The notes: generated by a model from the sequence alone, not told the origin. A stretch of DNA of 64,000 nucleotides from Brassica napus (GCF_020379485.1 NC_063439.1:23188098-23252097), one strand, 5' to 3'; numbered from the stretch's first letter, positions 23,632-37,098 are shown. Program-made: numbers and translations.

Positions 23632-25747
23632 TCAGAGTCTTAATTAATATAACATGGGGACAATGGGATTGGAACAGGTTGGTCGTACCTATTGTTCCCC
23701 TATTAGAGATTTAGAGGCAGCACTGACCTGTGTGAAGGTAATGCAACCCTCTTGCAGATCCAATAGCGAGCTCTAGACGTCGTTTCCAAGTTAACTGAGG
23801 TCTCTTCGTGTTGTAAAGATGCTCCCTAAGTGTTCCGAGTGACATGTAATCGTATATCAAACACATCTCTCCTCCATCGTCGCAGTAACCTATCAAGGAG
23901 ACCAAGTGTTTGTGTCTTAACCTCGAGAGAAGTTCTATCTCTGTCTCGAACTCGTTGAGACCTTGTTCTGAGTTAGGGTTTGATTTCTTGATGGCCACTT
24001 TTGTGGTTCCGTCTATAACTCCTTTGTAAACTTTACCAAACCCTCCAACTCCTATCACGTTAGACTCATCGAAGTTTTGAGTTCCGTGTTTGATCTCAGA
24101 CAACGTGAATCTTCGACATAGACCAGCTGCAAGGTTAGATAAGTGGCTTCCCGTGTTGCTCTTACCGGATATAGTAGATTTTGTTGCGGACGTGTGTGAG
24201 TTTCCGTATATAGGAAGCCAACTCGACGTGTAAGAGTCGCTTCCTTGGAACTTACGTTTCCTTTGATACATTGTGAAACACAACGCACATAGTAAAATCG
24301 CTGCTACTCCACCAGCTGAACCGATGATAAAAGCTGTGATTCTTTTGTCTCTTCGAAACTCTCTTTTACCATCTTGGTTAGCTTGCATAGGAGATGGTTT
24401 AGGGTTTGGACCCGCTAGGTTTTTCATCGTGTCCATCTTGAAAATCTCTAACCCGTTGAGCTGTGAGTCGAGATACTCTGGTTGAGCAAATTTAGAAGGA
24501 GTCATCTGAAGTGAAACATCTTCGCCTCCTGCTCCTCCGTTGCTAGCATCAACGTACATCGCGTAGTCCTTGTAGGTTGGGACACCTTTCCCTCCTGACC
24601 ACGCGATTATATCCGCAGCGTTGGTGTCCCCTTGTGCGGTTCTGTTGTTGATGTATATGTTGAAAGCTTTTTGATTAACTTTAGATTGCTGGAACTCACA
24701 GAAGTGGAGTCTCATGATGTAGGTGAAGTTAGTATCAACTTGAAACATCCATGTGAGATTAGAATTAACGTTGAGGTCTCCGTTTGGTCCTTGTGATCTA
24801 GCTGTTTTGTAGACATCAGGTGGTGCGGTCGAGACCGGCATTTTCTGGTAATCAATCCTGAAGTTGTTGCTTGCTTGAAGGGTAACACCAAGACCTGCGC
24901 TGGGACGAAACTAATATTACATATGTTGTGGTTTTAGGCCTAAGAGTATTACGGGCTTCGACCCCGAACCTCCTGGTATTCAAAAAAAGAAAAAAAACAC
25001 CAGACCTGCGCTGAATATGTAAGGCGCATCGTTGTACCAAGTTCTAGTTAACCCGCCAGAGTCTTGGCTTCCGGGAATGTCCTGACCGCCAACGTTAAGC
25101 CTAAACATGGTCTGAAGATTCGCGGACTTAGCATCTGCTGTTTGGTCTGTGAACCCAACGAGAACAGCTGTATCAAACAGCTCCGGCATCTCAACGACTT
25201 CAATACCGTTTATGAAAGCAAACGCTTTAGGATGTTTATCTGAAGGAGTAAACGTGATGGTCAAGGCATCTTTTAGGGTTGGTGCAAGAGAATATTCTCT
25301 AACGAGGTAAGCTTGTGTTAAGGCTTGACATGTGATAGCTGCACTAAAGTTGCTTAGAAGGGTGATATCATTAGCTGCTACAGAGAAGTAAGAGTCATCA
25401 ATGTTGAGTCCTGTGTATTCTGATGGGTAGAAATGCAACCGGAGCAAATGTCTTTTGTCTCCTTTAACCGGGATCTCATAAGTCGCGGGAGCTGTGAAGA
25501 TTCTTGCTGTCATATAAGGAATTGTTGAGAGAAGAGATGGATCTTGATACGTAGCTGTTGCATGATCCGTGTTTGGTGTTTTCAAGAACTTGGTGTCGGG
25601 TTCCCATTTCTTCTTGTCTGGATCAGAAGATGGTTCTGATGCCCCGCATGCCAACGCGAGATCTTGGCCGTTAGATTGAGAGATAGAAACTAGAATAACA
25701 GAGAAGAAACAGAGGAGGGAACACAGGGTCCTCGTTTTCTCGTTCAT
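22756..25747 (-). CDS. ANX1: ANXUR1-like CrRLK1L receptor kinase, coding sequence split by two transposon insertions
   Basis: It reads as Arabidopsis ANX1 (At3g04690, pollen-tube receptor kinase that keeps the tube wall intact): signal peptide, two malectin-like regions (25.7-24.5 kb), transmembrane helix ([20 protein letters not shown]), then a kinase with [19 protein letters not shown] and SDFGLSK, and the C-terminus [11 protein letters not shown]. Two elements interrupt it: a SINE (24903-25001) and a hAT-type MITE (23433-23725). Read straight through, translation stops inside the SINE after about 255 residues. If 24895-25005 (111 nt) and 23427-23727 (301 nt) were spliced as GT...AG introns, exons 25006-25747, 23728-24894 and 22756-23426 give 860 codons with no other lesion, close to the usual 850 aa. 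Either a pseudogene or a gene with two new introns; Arabidopsis ANX1 has no introns in its coding part as I recall. Confidence 0.85.
23433..23725. mobile_element. hAT-type MITE inside the ANX1 kinase region
   Basis: 293 bp flanked by an 8-bp target duplication ACCTGTGT (23425-23432; 23726-23733). The left end CAGGGCCAGC and the right end (reverse complement CAGTGCTGCC) are hAT-like termini. The interior is AT-rich with a TA run at about 23601-23625; no transposase. It sits in the kinase catalytic region just before HRDVK. On the gene strand the insertion adds a TAA stop five codons after the junction. Confidence 0.85.
24903..25001 (+). mobile_element. Short SINE insertion in the ANX1 ectodomain
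   Basis: About 99 bp flanked by a 12-bp duplication AGACCTGCGCTG (24891-24902; 25002-25013). It contains a B-box-like CTTCGACCCC (24956-24965) and ends in an A-rich tail (CAAAAAAAGAAAAAAAA), as expected for a target-primed SINE. It is shorter than usual, so probably 5'-truncated. Antisense to ANX1, its tail becomes a T-rich tract that includes an in-frame TGA. Confidence 0.8.
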
Positions 25748-26715
25748 GGCTGAAACATTAGATAAATTACGTGTTTTAAATCCTCAGGAACATAAAAGGT
25801 TAATTTTCTTAGTGGGATTGTTATTACCTCAAGAAACCAGGAGAGAAAACTTGGAGGCTTGTTTCTTCTCCTCTCTCCAAACCTAACAATGTATGATCAA
25901 AGCCATGGAAACAGGAGCAGAAACCTCAACAAGACAAAAACAAACAGTTCGTTTTCCTTGGTCATTGGATTTTTCTCATTTTTTTTGGTGTTGTGTCTGA
26001 AACAGAAACAGAAAGTAGTTAGAGAATCCATGGTGGAGAGGATTAATAGTAGAAAACTATTTTAAGCAAATTTGGTTAGAGCTTTGAAGAGAGAAAAATA
26101 TACTTTTGAGTTATTAATTCTTACACTAATGAAATAAAATTCATGACTTAAAACTATATTGACTTGATTCTTAAAATAGGAAAAAATAACAGGTTTGATC
26201 AATGTACATTCTTGTAGAGTAGGATAATTATGAAACACGTTTTCTTTTTTGGGAGTCAAGAATCTAAACAAAGAAAGATCCCTAAATAAATGAGGATGAG
26301 TCTTTTGTATATCAAATTTAAACAATGGAGGAAAATAGCTTTTGACTCCATTGCATAAATCAATGGTGAAAACTACTTTCTCAAATCCTCCATTAAAGGC
26401 TCTTTGAGTCTCTTTTTGTGAGAGTTTATGTGGTCGGGTTTGGCAAAATTTTCAGGTAGAAAAAGAGTATACAGAAGATTTTCTGATCAACCCGACCCGT
26501 AGAAGCTTCTTTGTTGGCCGTGTTAGTTGGTTTTCACATGCGGCCAGCAGATGAAGAACATACATCTAGACTCATAAGCAAAATCCAAAGCTATATTCTC
26601 CTAAAGAAAACAGGTAGTAAAATAAGCCCTAGCTTGTACCAGAAGGTATCTTTTCCAATTCTAAGAACAAATCACCTGCCTTGCATTACAAGTAATCTTT
26701 TTAAAAGATATAAAA
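25748..26715. other. Divergent intergenic region between ANX1 and the DUF1685 gene
   Basis: It should hold both promoters. The ANX1 side shows a plausible 5'-leader intron boundary near 25828 on the minus strand (CTTGAG|GTAATAAC). No other gene is seen. Confidence 0.45.
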
Positions 26716-27513
26716 ATGGTGAGGAGAAGAGAAGGCCTTACCTTACCAATCTCGTCTTCATCACCATCACTTCCTGAGACACAAGTGGCACCATTAGCCT
26801 CGCAGAAACCGAAACAGCGGTTATCAAAGCAACTATCAATGCGTGAGACACCGCGAGATGTTGCTTGGGAGAAAAGACGACGTCAGATGTTAAAGATTCA
26901 GGAAAAGAAGCAGAAAGGCCTCTCTGACAGCGATTGTGATCCTACTGATCTAACCGATGAAGACTTAAGGGAGCTCAAAGGGTCCATCGAGTTAGGGTTT
27001 GGATTCAAGGAAGAAGCAGGACTGAAGTTGTGCAACACATTACCAGCATTAGATCTTTACTTTGCTGTGCATAGGCAGCTTTCGCCTCTCCCTTCACCTA
27101 GTAGCAGCCGTAGCAGCAACGGAGGGGATGGCTCTTTACCTTCTACCTCTGCTTCCTCAAGCAGCATTCCTTGTAGCCCAAGAACCGACTCGGATTCATT
27201 AAAGATTTTATGTCCAGGTAAAAACAAATACTTCCTTTCATCTTCTAATAAATGCTGATTTTCTATGGTCAGTATTTACATGCATAGACTAATTGTTAAG
27301 TTTCCTAGACTTATAACTTAAAACCAATTGAGGATAAGTGGATTGAGCTAAGGTTTTTGTATATTAATCATGTCCCATCGAAACTCTTGGAGCTTATATT
27401 CTCACACTAATCATTGTGGATTGAGTTGTGCAGGGGACAGTCCTCAACAAGTAAAACAAAGATTAAGGCATTGGGCACAAGCTGTTGCATGTTCTGTGAT
27501 GCAGTCTCACTAA
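26716..27513 (+). CDS. DUF1685 family protein (2 exons, 193 aa)
   Basis: Exon 1 26716-27217, intron, exon 2 27434-27513: 194 codons in phase. The conserved DUF1685 core is clear: LTDEDLRELKGSIELGFGF (about residues 76-94), then LCNTLPALDLYFAV, and the C-terminal HWAQAVACSVMQSH. A basic stretch (WEKRRRQMLKIQEKKQK) and a Ser-rich linker surround it. The biochemical role of this plant-specific family is unknown. Position next to ANX1 matches At3g04700 in Arabidopsis. Confidence 0.88.
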
Positions 27514-29032
<1,519 letters not shown>

Positions 29033-30041
29033 TGCAAGACCGTGGACCATCTCGCCACCGTGTGGTGCGAGTGGGCTGAGATGGAGCTGAGGCACAAGAA
29101 TTTGAAAGGAGCGTTGGAGCTGATGAGGCGCGCCACGGCTGTGCCGACGGTTGAAGTGAGAAGGAGAGGCGCTGCTGCCGATGGGAACGAGCTAGTGCAG
29201 ATGAAGCTGCACAGATCCTTGAGGCTCTGGTCGTTTTACGTTGACTTGGAGGAAAGCATGGGGACGCTGGAGTCCACGAGAGCTGTGTATGCATGCCACG
29301 CCTCAGATCATACTCAACTACGCTTTCCTTCTCGAGGAGAATAAGTTCTTTGAAGATGCGTTCAAGGGAGATATACGAGCAAGCTATAGAGTCTGGTCTC
29401 CCTCACAAGGACGTGAAGCTCATGTGCATAAAGTTCGCAGAGCTGGAGAGAAGCTTGGGAGAGATCGACCGTTCTCGCGCGGTCTACAAGTACGCCTCTC
29501 AGTACGCTGATCCAAGATCCGACCCGGAGTTTTGGAACAAGTGGCAGGAGTTCGAGGTGCAGCATGGGAACGAGGACACGTACATAGAGATGCTGCGGGT
29601 GAAGCGAAGCGTTTCCGCGAGTTACAGCCAGACTCATTTCGTTCTGCCGGAGAACAAGATGGTGGACGTGGAGGAGGCGAAGGCGGGTTTGCTGGATGAT
29701 GAGATGGCGGCGCTGGAGAGGCGGCTGATGGCGTCTCCGGTGTCTACCACGGTTAGGTCGAGAGATGGTGGGAGGAGAGATGGGTTTGTGAGCGCGGGGG
29801 TCATCTCACAGTCTGGTGAGAATGAGGGGAAGCCAGTGACTGCTAAGAAGATATTGAGCTTCCGGAAAAGAGTGATGATGAGTCTGATGGGGAAGATAAA
29901 GTAGAGATTGCTCAGAAGGAAGTTCCTGCTGCTGTGTTTGGAGGACTTGCAAGAAAGAGAGAGGAGGAAGAAGCTGAGGAAGGTGGTGAGAAGACTCTGG
30001 GTGCGTTAGAGAGGATAAAGAGACAGAAACTTGCACAGTAA
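29033..30041 (+). pseudogene. SYF1/XAB2 splicing-factor pseudogene (truncated, internally deleted)
   Basis: Three reading frames carry pieces of the HAT-repeat protein SYF1/XAB2, a component of the spliceosome NineTeen complex. Pieces: WCEWAEMELRHKNLKGALEL to LESTRAVY, then after a frameshift ILNYAFLLEENKFFEDAF, then a large in-gene deletion, then EQAIESGLPHKDV... to GVISQSGENEGKPV, then another shift to KVEIAQKEVPAAVFGGLARK and a final ALERIKRQK. The N-terminal half is absent. Several HAT repeats are missing, so no complete protein can be made. Matches At5g28740 from memory; the neighbouring Tha4 gene is At5g28750-like, so this is the local copy in decay rather than a stray insertion. Confidence 0.85.
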
Positions 30042-30138
30042 TTAAAATCATGTAGACAAATTAACTCTTGTAATATCCAGAAGAGGATCTTGTGTCATGA
30101 GAAATTTTGTAATTTTGTTTTCGTCTCTCAGATCCACC

Positions 30139-31056
30139 TAAGGTTGTTCAATATGGTAAAACCGAACCGTACCGAACCGAACCGAACCGAAATAGACAAT
30201 ATGGTTTGGTTTTGGTATATACCTTATAAACCGAATGGATATAATTTTATAAAAACCGTAAGATTTGGATATGGTTTGATATATAACCGATTAAACCGAA
30301 TAAACCGAACAAAACCGATTAAAAGTAAAAACATGTAAATATGTATCTATTTTCTAACAATACATGAAAATCTATTTGTTACATAAGTTAAATTTGTGTT
30401 AATAACTATTACCATAACTTTATAGTAATAAAGAACTTGTAAAACACTTAAACTATAATTAAATAATAATACATCGCAATTTAGACATTTTATTTTCTAA
30501 GTTTTTTTTTGATCTTTTTATTTTATTTTAGTCTTCACTAAATTAATACGAAGGTTATAAATTTGATGGATAATAATTAATGGAAAATTTTCACAACTTT
30601 TTTCTTATCTATAAACAAACAAAGTTCTGTATTCAATTGAAAAAGCATGACTTTAATGAATACTAAATATGAAAAAGTGGAAATACTTTTCTTTTCATGT
30701 TTCTGTTTTGTTTCATATTTTTATTTTTAAAATTTAAAGCTTTGATTTTAGTTATAGATTTGATTATTTTATTTGTTGGTAGAAGCATTTTTACTTTTTG
30801 ATCATTTATTTGAACATGTAATACATTTTTAATAAATGACTGTGTTGACAATATTACTCTAAAATTCATATAATATGATCTCAAACTAAATAATTATATT
30901 TTTTGGTATAAAACCGAATAAACCGAAAACCGACGGTATATAAACCGAACCGAAGTAAATATGGATTTAGAATGGTAGTTATATTTTACTAACCGAAATA
31001 CCGAAAACCGAAAAAACCGAACCTAAACCGAACCGATATCCGGATTGAACACCCCT
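30139..31056. mobile_element. Mutator-like (MULE-type) non-autonomous element with CCGAA-rich ends
   Basis: 918 bp with a perfect 9-bp target duplication AGATCCACC (30130-30138; 31057-31065), the Mutator length. The left end AAGGTTGTTCAAT pairs with the right end (reverse complement AGGGGTGTTCAAT). Both ends are built from repeated AACCGAA/AAACCGAATAA units (30160-30330 and 30910-31040), while the centre is AT-rich. No transposase frame. Inserted about 90 bp after the SYF1 remnant. Confidence 0.75.
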
Positions 31057-31290
31057 AGATCCACCCATTGAGTAACAACATTTTATGCAGCCTGTCTTTA
31101 GGTTCATCTGATGTTAAAAACTGAAAGTTTTGCAAGGTTTGCTATATTCTTAAGAAGAAATAGCTAATATAGATTCAAACACCATGGAGCCATATTTCAT
31201 AGGAAGACAAGTCTGCTTCCATCAACAAAGAGTATTTGATCTAAACTCATTTAACTACAGGAAAAGCAAAAAAAAAAGTCTCATCATTCT

Positions 31291-32250
31291 TCATACATTA
31301 TTGTCCTTTGAGCTTGACGAAACCTCAGTTTTTTCCTCTTCCTTGTTGCTCATTGCTACTGGAGACGACGAGCCAGCAGCAGAATCTTCTGGTTCCGTCT
31401 TAAGCTCAGACTCAAACTCTTTTGCAGCCTGCATGCATCATTACAATACCCCCACAAGCCTTTCATCAGTGTAAATATTAAAGACGAGAAGATCTAAAAG
31501 GAACACAAAACATACAAGTAGTAGCCCTTTTGATCAGTTTTCTAGAAAGAGATTAACCTACATAACAAGATGATCTATACAGCAGAGTTATCAATGAGCT
31601 TATTGTTTCATGGTTAACTGTTTTACAAGCAAATGTAAAGTTATATTCTTGATATGTGACTCTATACATCAAAGTTATACACACACTCAATTTCAAATCT
31701 TTCTGAGTCTTCGTCTTATCAATCCTAACAAATTCAGACAGAAACCATACCAACTACTAAGCACTTGAACCATAAAATTCCCAAAACACATTTCTTCTTA
31801 AAGACCTTTTTAACATCAAATTCCAACTAAAATCAACAAGCTTTACACATCAATTGGCACATGTGATGATGTGGAAGACACAGACCAAAACTATAGCATC
31901 TATAGTTTGAAAGATATCAAAGTATATGAGTTTGTAATAATCGGACAGCAAACCTGTTGAAAGCTCTTGACGGTCTTGCCAATACTCTTGCCAATCTCAG
32001 GAAGCTTCTTAGGCCCGAAAAGCAAAGCGGCGACGCCAGCAATCACAGCAAGCTCAGGGACACCGAGACCAAACAGGGCATTACAAGTGAGCGACTTTCT
32101 CCTCTGCTCCGGTCGAATCGCCACCAAAGAACGAGTCTTTGGTCGTCGGGTGGTCGCTATGAAACAGTTGGAGAATAAGGAAGAGCGAGATGAAGAGAGA
32201 GGCAGAGTAACTGGTGGCGGAGAAGATAGAGTCGCAACCGATGTCGCCAT
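31291..32250 (-). CDS. Thylakoid TatA/Tha4 subunit of the twin-arginine translocase (2 exons, 144 aa)
   Basis: Exons 31954-32250 and 31291-31428 on the minus strand, 145 codons. A Ser/Arg-rich chloroplast transit peptide (about 1-55) precedes the TatA membrane helix VPELAVIAGVAALLFGPKKL (about 64-83), the FGPKKLPE hinge and an amphipathic helix (IGKSIGKTVKSFQQAAKEFE), then an acidic tail. Tha4 oligomerises in the thylakoid membrane to pass folded twin-arginine precursors, driven by the proton gradient, with Hcf106 (TatB) and cpTatC. The Glu in the membrane helix (VPELAV) is the conserved Tha4 residue. Matches At5g28750. The intron falls directly after SFQQ. Confidence 0.92.
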
Positions 32251-32897
32251 TACTTACTGCTCTTCTAATCTTTTCTTCTTCTTCTGGTCCTAACGTTATC
32301 TCTGTTTTTTTTTTATTCTTTTATCCAATTAAAATATAATAAAATTCTTAGCTAATATTTTCTTATTAGTGAATAACGAAAAGATAATATTTTATGCATA
32401 TAAAATATAATAAATATCTATAATCAAACTTATTATTTATTTAATATACATATTTCAATAACTATCGACCAATAATATTTAATCGATCTGATATTTTCGA
32501 TTAATTTATCATAAAATATATAAGTTAATAAAAGTGTTTTAAAATTTTACAAAATTTATCTTTGTAAAACAAAACAAATAAAAAAAATGTAATTCTAATT
32601 GCAGATAAAAACATTTTAACTCTACTAATTCACTACCAAGAAATGGTCTTTTCTATTGTCTCTACATTACCAATGAAGCTTTGAGTTTGATAACTTTGTA
32701 GTAGTAGTTACAAGATACAAACTGTAGATGTTGAAAAAGAGACATTGAAACACACATTTAAGAGAGACCTAATCAGAGATAAACAACTAGGTCAGACAAT
32801 TCTTTACACAACACATATAACACTTTTGTCTCAATGCCTCTCTCTATTCGTGATAATGTTATACAAACCGAGTCTCTTCATCATCTTCTTCACAAAC

Positions 32898-34654
32898 CTA
32901 CTTATCCCCAACGCTGCGAATACGTTTCTGCAGATGCTCCAAGCTAGCAACTCTCCTCATCGACTCTGTTCTGTTCATTTTGCAACCGATCAAGGCCTTG
33001 CTTTTGTTGCTGCTTGAGCTGATCTCCGGTGTAGTCACTTGGGAGCTTGTGTCTAGAGAGTTCGATGTCTCTGAAGGATTAGAGACGCTTGAAACCTGAG
33101 GCATAGTGTGGAACATTGGGTTGAACCCTGTGATTCTCTTCACTGTCTCCTCAGCCATTTTCACCTGATAAAAAAGGTTTCAACAGAGTCTTGTTAAATG
33201 AGTTTTGTTAACTTTTTAATCCGAGAGGAGAGGGAAATGAATTTTTTAACTTACTTTAGCTCGTAGTGTCTCTAGATTGGCTTTCAAAACTCTGTTTTCT
33301 ACAGATGCGTCATTGAAAGTCTGAGTTACGTCAGTGAGACCTTTCATGAGGTTTGAGTTCTCTACACGCAGCTGTGAAACCTACCAGAGAGATGGAGATT
33401 GTTAATAATAAGTGAGCTGAGAAAGAAAACAAATGTGGGGGGAGATTAAACATACTTGTGTCTCTAGCTCACTAAGGTGTGCTTGCTTTCTTCTTCTGGA
33501 TCGTCTAGCTGATTCCCTGTTAGAGAGCATCCTGTAATTACAACAGGTAAACAAAATAAATGTTCAAGAAAGATATTTTGTCTTGTGAGAGAGATTGTAA
33601 ATCCAAGAAAGGATGTTTTTACCTTTTGACACGCTTAACATTGGTAGGATGCATATTAGTTTCACCATCAGCTTCTTCGTCATCACCAGAGAACTCAGAT
33701 CCACTTGTTATGGTACTGCTCATCACTGGTGTAGCTGCAAATGAAAATCAATACAGATTGGTTCAGTTAGCTTGAGTTTTATTTATATGCAATAACTAAG
33801 GAACACAGCAATGAGCAACACACAATAAGTGTCAATATACTATCAAGAACATCTTAAAGGGCTCAGCGTAGATAAGAGCAGTGTTTGAGCAATTAAAGAA
33901 ACCTTTAGTAGAAGAAGCTAAGGAGCCTTGGTCTGATGCACTAGATGTATAAGCAGCCCCACCATTCTCAGATCTACCAGAGGTATCCTGACGTTTGATG
34001 AAAGCTCCCTATCAAATTTTCAAATATTAACACAACAACAAATCAATAATTATAATTAAGTCTTTGGGAAGCAAATAGCTTTCTTCTTCCAACTAAAAAC
34101 CAATTTCCAAAGAACATATAAAGTTCACAAACTCAAATCATATTATATAATATAGATCTATACATCCCAATACTCATCAAGAACATAACCAGCTCAGTTC
34201 TTGAATAAGTAAGTTTTTTTTTTCAAAACAATTTTAGAAACTTTCAACCTTTAAAGCCAAAGGCATGTAGGCTGTTCGACTCAGCTACTACACAACATTA
34301 ACCTCACATAAGAAAAGGTTTGGTTTTTCCTTTAAAAACTTTGAAAAACTGTTGTCGGTTAATGAAAGCATGAGCAGAGAGAGATTAGTGTTTTACCCTT
34401 TTCATGGCGACAGCAGCACAAGCTAGATTGAGTTTACTCTTCAGAATCTCTCTGTATTCGTGAGAATCTACCGGAGAAGACGGTCCAGAGACGGAAACGC
34501 CATCTTCTCCGGCGGAGGATTCTTGAATGAAGCGATGGAATGCCCACTCGGAGTCACTGCGGTTCATTCCAGACGTTCCATCAGATTCTTTGGCCGGCTC
34601 CGACCAAAGATGGTTATTACAGGAGGTTTCTTCGACAGAGAAAACTTTTTCCAT
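32898..34654 (-). CDS. bZIP63: Group C bZIP transcription factor, bZIP63-like (6 exons, 314 aa)
   Basis: Exons on the minus strand: 34397-34654, 33903-34008, 33623-33734, 33456-33531, 33255-33380 and 32898-33164; 315 codons in phase, the same length as Arabidopsis bZIP63 as I recall. Basic region [16 protein letters not shown] (residues 163-178, N-x7-R), then a leucine zipper in exon 5 (LRVENSNLM...[18 protein letters not shown]). N-terminal MEKVFSVEE and a Ser-rich site are typical. bZIP63 acts in energy-starvation signalling as an SnRK1 target and dimerises with S1-group bZIPs. Matches At5g28770 in order. The C-terminal exon is Ser/Thr-rich. Confidence 0.92.
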
Positions 34655-36627
34655 TTTTTTTTGTTAATTTTTGTTGTAAAATTTTCTTTGCTTCGACTTC
34701 TCCCTACAACGTTTTCTTCTTATCCGATTGGGCAGCCTTTGCGTTTTAATAATACTTTTTTTTTGTTAAGATATTAAATTATCAGATTTACACCTTAAGG
34801 CCCCCGACAAGATTAGCGTATTCTTATTCACACCAAAAACTTCTGATTTATACTATTTTATCCAAAACTTTGTGTATTTTACTTTGTTATTTTGCCCAAA
34901 ATTATACAGGATTTCCCTAAATAAGTTTATCGTAAATGTATGTTCTCCTTCAGTGCTTCACGTCCAATTATATTTTACAAATGTTTATAATAAAAAGACA
35001 TTATTGGGTTATGTTTCTATTATAAAATAATAATAAATATAATCTGTAAATATATAAGACTAAGAGGGCCTTTGATGTAATATTGTTCTTTCTATCACAA
35101 GCCTACACGTAATAATATTATTTTGCCTTATTGGAATTGATATTGTTTTCCAACGCTTTTGGGGTCAAATCCAAGTCAGACTGACGTGTTATTAAGGGTA
35201 TTTTAGTCAATCGGCGTCGTAAGAAGATTTAAAATTGTATTAAGTCGTCGTTGTTGGTTTTGAAACTTATACTTCAATACGTGGATCCATTTAATATTCC
35301 CAGTTGCATTCTATAAGGAGAGATCCGAGAGAGAGACACATGAGATATTGTTTTTTTAGTAACTGAAGTTAGATTTAGAGAAATGTACTGAACTTTAACG
35401 TTTTTTTGGATAAGAATCTATCAAAACTCAAGTTGCACTTTCGTGGGTCCATTTAATTTTTGCATATTATATGGTTCACTTGCACTAAATCTCTCGTCGA
35501 GAGAGAATAGATCTAGTGGGAGATAAGAAAATGACACTTTCAATATTTGGTTCTTCAATAACCCAATATATTTCAAGAACGTGAGCAAACACTTTCTATT
35601 AGAAACAAATAAATGCTGGAAAAGTGAAACTTCATCAAGATGCACCTCTTAAGCCAGGTGGTCTTTTTCTCTGTAAGAGACTACGTATTTAACTATTTCA
35701 CTAACAACTATAAAAGAATGTAGACTACGTCTAGCTCTAGTTTTTACTCGTTTATCGATCTTTCAGTTGCGGAAGGGTTGTATAGGCCTGACGTGAAAGG
35801 TGATGGCCCATCTTTGGGAGCAACAATGCTCAACGGCCCCCGCAGTGTTCACTCCTTTAGAACCACATTAAAAAAAAATTTGTTTGTTTTTCCACGAGCA
35901 ATAATATTTTTGAATGTCATTTGCTCCACGTTTTTCTTGGTCCACAATGTTTGGTCTATTCATATAAAATCGAGTATTGTTATTCATATTTTGTGTGGTT
36001 ATGGTTTATCTTAATTATAGTCACTTTCTCTACATTGATTTGCTAAGACGTGCATGCTAAATCTCGACCTAATATACATCTTCCGTTGAAAGTAAGCAGA
36101 GACAATTCTTAAAACTTCACAAACTCATGTAGAAGCCTCTGTGTTTGTTGCACTGGCTAAGAATGAAACTGCTACTAATTATAATAGTCGCATTAGTATA
36201 GACTTCATACATAGTTAGTTAATTATAAGAGATATGTTAAGAATATTGCGGATCATATCTACTGTAAATTATTCAAACTTGACTATAATATGAAGATCGT
36301 GTCGATTACAGTTGATCTCCTCAATCTTACAATACGAATATTGCTCCCAACATGTACTCTGATGCCATCTTATTAGAATCCAGCCTGGGAAAAAGAAGGT
36401 TCTTAAAGAGTTTTCACAAAGAGTTATTGGGCTTGTAAGGACTTTTGTAGCCCAATAACGCAGGCCCGTAACGCACGCCTTTACTATATCAAAGCAAAGA
36501 GTCCTCTGAACTATTTCATGCTAGTTTGGAACAAATTTTCCATCTAAGATGATATCAGTAGAAAGCACGATGCTGATGGTGATGAAGAACTTGGACAAGC
36601 ACATAACCATTTTCCATAACAGTTGAT
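34655..36627. other. Spacer upstream of bZIP63
   Basis: It holds the bZIP63 leader and promoter near 34655-34800; beyond that AT-rich sequence with no recognised gene. The 78-codon frame at 35778-36014 has no family character. Confidence 0.45.
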
Positions 36628-37098
36628 ATGTTCTCTGGATCAAGGCTTCGTCCACACTCTCTTTCACTTGTAGAGTATCCAAAGAAACACATACTCAGAA
36701 GCTTTCAACCGTATCTTTCTATCGATTTATGTTCTCAGGTTCTGCCAGACGAGAAGACACTCAAGTCATTCGTAGAGAAAATGGTTTTGGAGGAATCAAA
36801 CCGTAAAGACAACCAAGGACGTGCAGATCTTATAAATACTCTAATAATAAAGAAGGGAAAATAGTTGGGATTGCCTCTGGTATCTTCATCAGTGTCTATT
36901 CTCTATGAGGCCATATTTTCTCAGTTGAGTAGCAGAGAGAAAGAAACCTCAGAAGATGGACTTATGGATGTTCTAAAGGATATACTCAGGAAATTTGAGG
37001 AATTTCTCTTGAATCCGCACATGTATATTCTGCTACCAATCTCTAGGAGCTGGCTCTCAATCTCATTAACTAGAAAGAGAGAGGAAAGATTCATATAA
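36628..37098 (+). pseudogene. Unidentified gene fragment, frameshifted
   Basis: Two adjoining frames look like real protein: 36628-36864 (…KSFVEKMVLEESNRKDNQGR…LINTLIIKKGK) and, about one base out of phase from 36859 on, IVGIASGIF then SLYEAIFSQLSSREKETSE and DVLKDILRKFEEFLLNPH. A second shift near 36897 separates IFISV from SLYEAIF. Amphipathic, Leu/Lys/Glu-rich, no signal peptide. I do not recognise the family. It lies where Arabidopsis has small genes between bZIP63 and GME, so it may be a decayed member; alternatively unannotated introns fix the frame. Confidence 0.35.
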
